NCBI GenBank assembly: GCA_003641795.1
Contig: QNAP01000057.1
Span: forward strand, 1-9,215
Length of the DNA: 9,215 nt
Direction of reading: 5' to 3'
DNA from: Thermotogae bacterium
Lineage (GTDB): Bacteria > Thermotogota > Thermotogae > UBA12178
Notes under the pieces: generated by a model
The model's input: only the letters and a program-made list of their open reading frames with translations
Databases searched by the model: none
Told to the model about the DNA's origin: nothing
In this document: piece by piece, positions 7,263 to 9,215 of the stretch
Numbering within the stretch: the stretch's first letter is position 1
Layout: each line of letters starts with the position of its first letter
Position numbers and translations under genes: made by a program

Positions 7263-7267
7263 ATGGA

Positions 7268-8173
7268 ATGGAAAGTTCAGAACTTTTCAAGGAAATGACT
7301 GCGGAGACCGAATCACGGCTCGACAGGTTTTTGCGAAAGCGCTATCCTCAATTAAAGCTGGCTTCCATTTACAAATTGATCAAAAAAGGTTGGGTGCAGG
7401 TGAATCAAAAGCGGGTGAAGGATCCCGCTCACAGGCTTTGTGCTGGTGACAGAGTGTTCATAGTGTACGTTGGTGATGTAAACCACATGTTGAGAAGTGA
7501 TTCCAGGCAACTGAAGCCTTCAAAGATACCGATTAGGATACTCTATGAAAACGAGAATTACATAGTAGTGGACAAAGACTCGGGTATCTCGGTGCATCCT
7601 GGAAAACGCACTTCTAATCCCACTTTGATAGAAGGTCTTCTTTACTATGGTCAGAAAGCTGGTTTCAAGCCGCATTTGGTACACCGTCTTGACAAGCACA
7701 CTTCCGGAGTATTGGTGGTGTGTAAGAACGAGGAGAGCGCGAAGATTCTCTCAAAACTCTTTAAAAGTCGCGAGGTAGAAAAAGAGTATATCACCCTCGT
7801 TTTCGGAAAGACGAGGCGACGAGACGAGATAAACTTGCCGTTGAAAAATCAGGACGCTCTCACGATCTACCAGCGTCTCGAATATTTTCCTTATGTCGAT
7901 GTTTCCCTTCTTTTGGTAAAGATAAAGACCGGACGCAAGCACCAGATAAGAAAGCACTTGAGTCGGATGGGTCATCCTGTGATCATGGACGGTTTTTATG
8001 GAAACAGGTCCAAGAACAAGTGGTTCAGGAAAACCTTCGGCCTTAAACGTTACTTCCTCCACTGCGCCCGCATAGTGTTCGTTGATCCAAGGGACAATCA
8101 GCGTTACGAGTTCGAATCCCCACTCGCGAAAGACTTGAGCGATATCTTGAAGAAACTCGGTGGGAACAGATGA
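7268..8173 (+). CDS. RluA-family 23S rRNA pseudouridine synthase with S4 domain
   Basis: The product should isomerise specific uridines to pseudouridine, most likely in 23S rRNA as in RluC and RluD. It has 301 residues, normal for this subfamily. An N-terminal S4 RNA-binding domain (about residues 13-65) includes ESRLDRFLRKRYPQL, LIKKGWVQVN and AGDRV. The catalytic domain begins near residue 88 with ILYENENYIVVDKDSGISVH. It carries the active-site motif HRLDKHTSG, with catalytic Asp at 142. Near residue 222 is TGRKHQIRKHL, the family's GRTHQIR element, followed by GHPVIMD. Choosing between RluC, RluD and other target specificities is not possible from motifs alone, so no symbol is given. It is the first gene of the rightward unit; its stop overlaps the next start as ATGA. 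Its divergent neighbours also include RNA-related genes. Confidence 0.93.
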   Translation: MESSELFKEMTAETESRLDRFLRKRYPQLKLASIYKLIKKGWVQVNQKRVKDPAHRLCAGDRVFIVYVGDVNHMLRSDSRQLKPSKIPIRILYENENYIVVDKDSGISVHPGKRTSNPTLIEGLLYYGQKAGFKPHLVHRLDKHTSGVLVVCKNEESAKILSKLFKSREVEKEYITLVFGKTRRRDEINLPLKNQDALTIYQRLEYFPYVDVSLLLVKIKTGRKHQIRKHLSRMGHPVIMDGFYGNRSKNKWFRKTFGLKRYFLHCARIVFVDPRDNQRYEFESPLAKDLSDILKKLGGNR

Positions 8174-9215
8174 AAAGAAGATCATCGTTCTTCTTATGGT
8201 TCTTAATGGCCGTGTTGTCCATGGCAGCTCCTGGAAAGGTGTACGTCAACATGTACGACTGTACCATGGCCATAAAAACCGGGGAGCGAACGTTCTGGAC
8301 GCAAGTGACTTTTTCGAAGTCATTGAAGCCATGCCAAAGCCGTATCGAGTCCCTTTACACCCCGCCTATCACCTTCAAACCTGACGTGGAGTACGTGAAT
8401 CAACCCATGATAATGCTTGAAAACGGAGTCGTTCTGGGTGAAGAGGCCGGAGACATCGTCTTGGGAGAGTCCTTCGCGCTCCTCGAGGATCTCGTTCGGT
8501 CAGGACAAATACAGGAGGTGATCATCGGTTCTTGGCCATTACAGTTGTCAGGTAACTGTCTTATAGTGCACGATGAAGTGGACGGAGCCTCCGTCAGCCA
8601 GTATCTTTCTCTCTTCGATGCAAAGAACTGGGAGTTTTCATCGAAGCGTTTCGATCTTTTCTTGGCAGATCATCGTCCCCCATTCGAGTACGACCTAACC
8701 CCAAGCCCTCCTCAATTGGAATTGAAGGTGATTGGCAGGTACAGGGAGTTTCCAGCCATAGTGCATTTGAAACCAGAAGATAACGGTGAGATAGGCGTGG
8801 TCGATTTTGCGGCATCGCCAGCGCGGGTGACCACCCTGAGTAGCTTTACTTACCTGTTGGAACCTGCCTCTACCGACGTTGTTCAAATCTCCGCGTCCGT
8901 GAGAGACGGATTCGGGTATGAAGCCACTGCTTCTACTGTCCTAAGCTTTCCTCCACCACCTATGCTGGTAACTGTAGAAAACGCCACCACTGTGGAGTTG
9001 GGAGCTGATATCTCAGGAGACATCCTCGGAGTGGGCACCGGTTGGCCTGGAACCAGCGTGGTTTTAGATGAGGATCTTTCGGGAACGAACGTGGTGATAA
9101 AACGGACGACCTTGCGGGTGGTTGACAGACGCCCACCCGAGCTCGATGTGAGTTTCAATCTTCACAATGAGGCTTTGCAGGCCTTCATAAGTGCTCAAGA
9201 TGAGATGAGTGTGAA
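8170..9215 (+). CDS. putative exported protein with Ig-like beta-sandwich character (partial)
   Basis: I do not recognise this family. The frame is open from an ATG overlapping the pseudouridine synthase stop (ATGA), with GGTGGGA just upstream, to the window edge (348 codons seen). The N-terminus is a classic signal peptide: KRR, a hydrophobic core (FFLWFLMAVLSM), and a likely cut near residues 19-20 (SMA/AP). The mature part is rich in Val, Thr, Ser, Pro and alternating hydrophobic residues, suggesting beta strands. A proline-rich joint (about 178-182) and PPPP (261-264) look like domain linkers. From about residue 315, VVDRRPPELDVSF followed by AFISAQDEMSV resembles the opening of bacterial Ig-like or cadherin-like repeats. 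Three Cys (31, 55, 130) lie in the first 130 residues. No catalytic motif, lipobox or S-layer homology domain is visible. Location outside the inner membrane is inferred, and a surface or envelope role is plausible but unproven. The ATGA overlap implies translation coupled to the RNA-modifying enzyme. Confidence 0.82.
   Translation, partial: MKRRSSFFLWFLMAVLSMAAPGKVYVNMYDCTMAIKTGERTFWTQVTFSKSLKPCQSRIESLYTPPITFKPDVEYVNQPMIMLENGVVLGEEAGDIVLGESFALLEDLVRSGQIQEVIIGSWPLQLSGNCLIVHDEVDGASVSQYLSLFDAKNWEFSSKRFDLFLADHRPPFEYDLTPSPPQLELKVIGRYREFPAIVHLKPEDNGEIGVVDFAASPARVTTLSSFTYLLEPASTDVVQISASVRDGFGYEATASTVLSFPPPPMLVTVENATTVELGADISGDILGVGTGWPGTSVVLDEDLSGTNVVIKRTTLRVVDRRPPELDVSFNLHNEALQAFISAQDEMSV

Larger units (their letters stand above)
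7103..7267. other. divergent intergenic region
   Basis: About 165 bases separate the starts of the Mut7-C gene (leftward) and the pseudouridine synthase gene (rightward). It holds candidate extended -10 elements for both directions near its two ends and the ribosome site of the rightward gene. The central 100 bases or so show no strong inverted repeat, tandem repeat or recognisable operator by eye. An upstream in-frame start for the rightward gene (7187) exists but lacks a good ribosome site. Confidence 0.7.

Noticed and set aside
7187..7267. A longer start for the pseudouridine synthase at 7187.
   Set aside because: The extra 27 residues match nothing in the family, would overlap the candidate promoter, and lack a good ribosome site; the ATG at 7268 has GGAGGG.
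7751..8185. A 144-codon minus-strand frame opposite the pseudouridine synthase.
   Set aside because: The plus-strand frame has the catalytic motif and good domain structure; the antisense frame has none.
1..9215. Search by eye for CRISPR arrays, tRNA genes, insertion sequences, toxin-antitoxin or phage-defence genes.
   Set aside because: No regularly spaced repeats, transposase motifs, tRNA-like cloverleaf or defence domains were seen. The window is densely filled by ordinary genes.

Overview
The window looks like a chromosomal piece of a Thermotogota bacterium (Thermotoga/Pseudothermotoga-like). The main reason is the receiver at 3491-3841, which closely matches my memory of Thermotoga maritima TrrA, and the kinase beside it, which has the hallmarks of its partner ThkA. 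The proteins are rich in charged residues, intergenic space is almost absent, and the Shine-Dalgarno sites are strong GGAGG types, all of which fit. Assignment below phylum is inference; no database search was possible.

Layout. Two divergent transcription units leave from a short intergenic region (about 7103-7267). The minus-strand unit reads leftward through five tightly packed genes: a Mut7-C RNase-domain protein with a zinc ribbon (6602-7102), a large soluble GAF/GAF/GAF/PAS histidine kinase (3847-6618), a receiver-only response regulator (3491-3841), isoleucyl-tRNA synthetase ileS (715-3477), and a nearly complete EcfT-type transmembrane protein of an energy-coupling-factor vitamin transporter (1-714, cut by the window edge). 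Each junction is an overlap or a gap of a few to about a dozen bases, so one polycistronic mRNA is likely. The plus-strand unit has an S4-domain RluA-family pseudouridine synthase (7268-8173). It overlaps by ATGA a gene for an unrecognised exported protein with Ig-like beta-sandwich character (8170 to beyond 9215).

How the genes fit together. Kinase and receiver form a phosphorelay pair without a DNA-binding output, so the receiver must act by protein contact or pass the phosphate on. They are embedded with RNA- and translation-related genes (Mut7-C, ileS, and across the divergent promoter the pseudouridine synthase). The operon as a whole looks like housekeeping with an embedded sensory module.

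The oddest feature is the ileS/ecfT junction. The EcfT frame is open right back to the ileS stop codon and lies in the same frame as ileS, yet has no ATG, GTG or TTG at the expected N-terminus. A GTG overlapping the ileS stop, with an excellent Shine-Dalgarno, would work if a single base were absent. I found no CRISPR array, tRNA, rRNA, insertion sequence, clear terminator or defence system, and no intergenic stretch over 300 bases.
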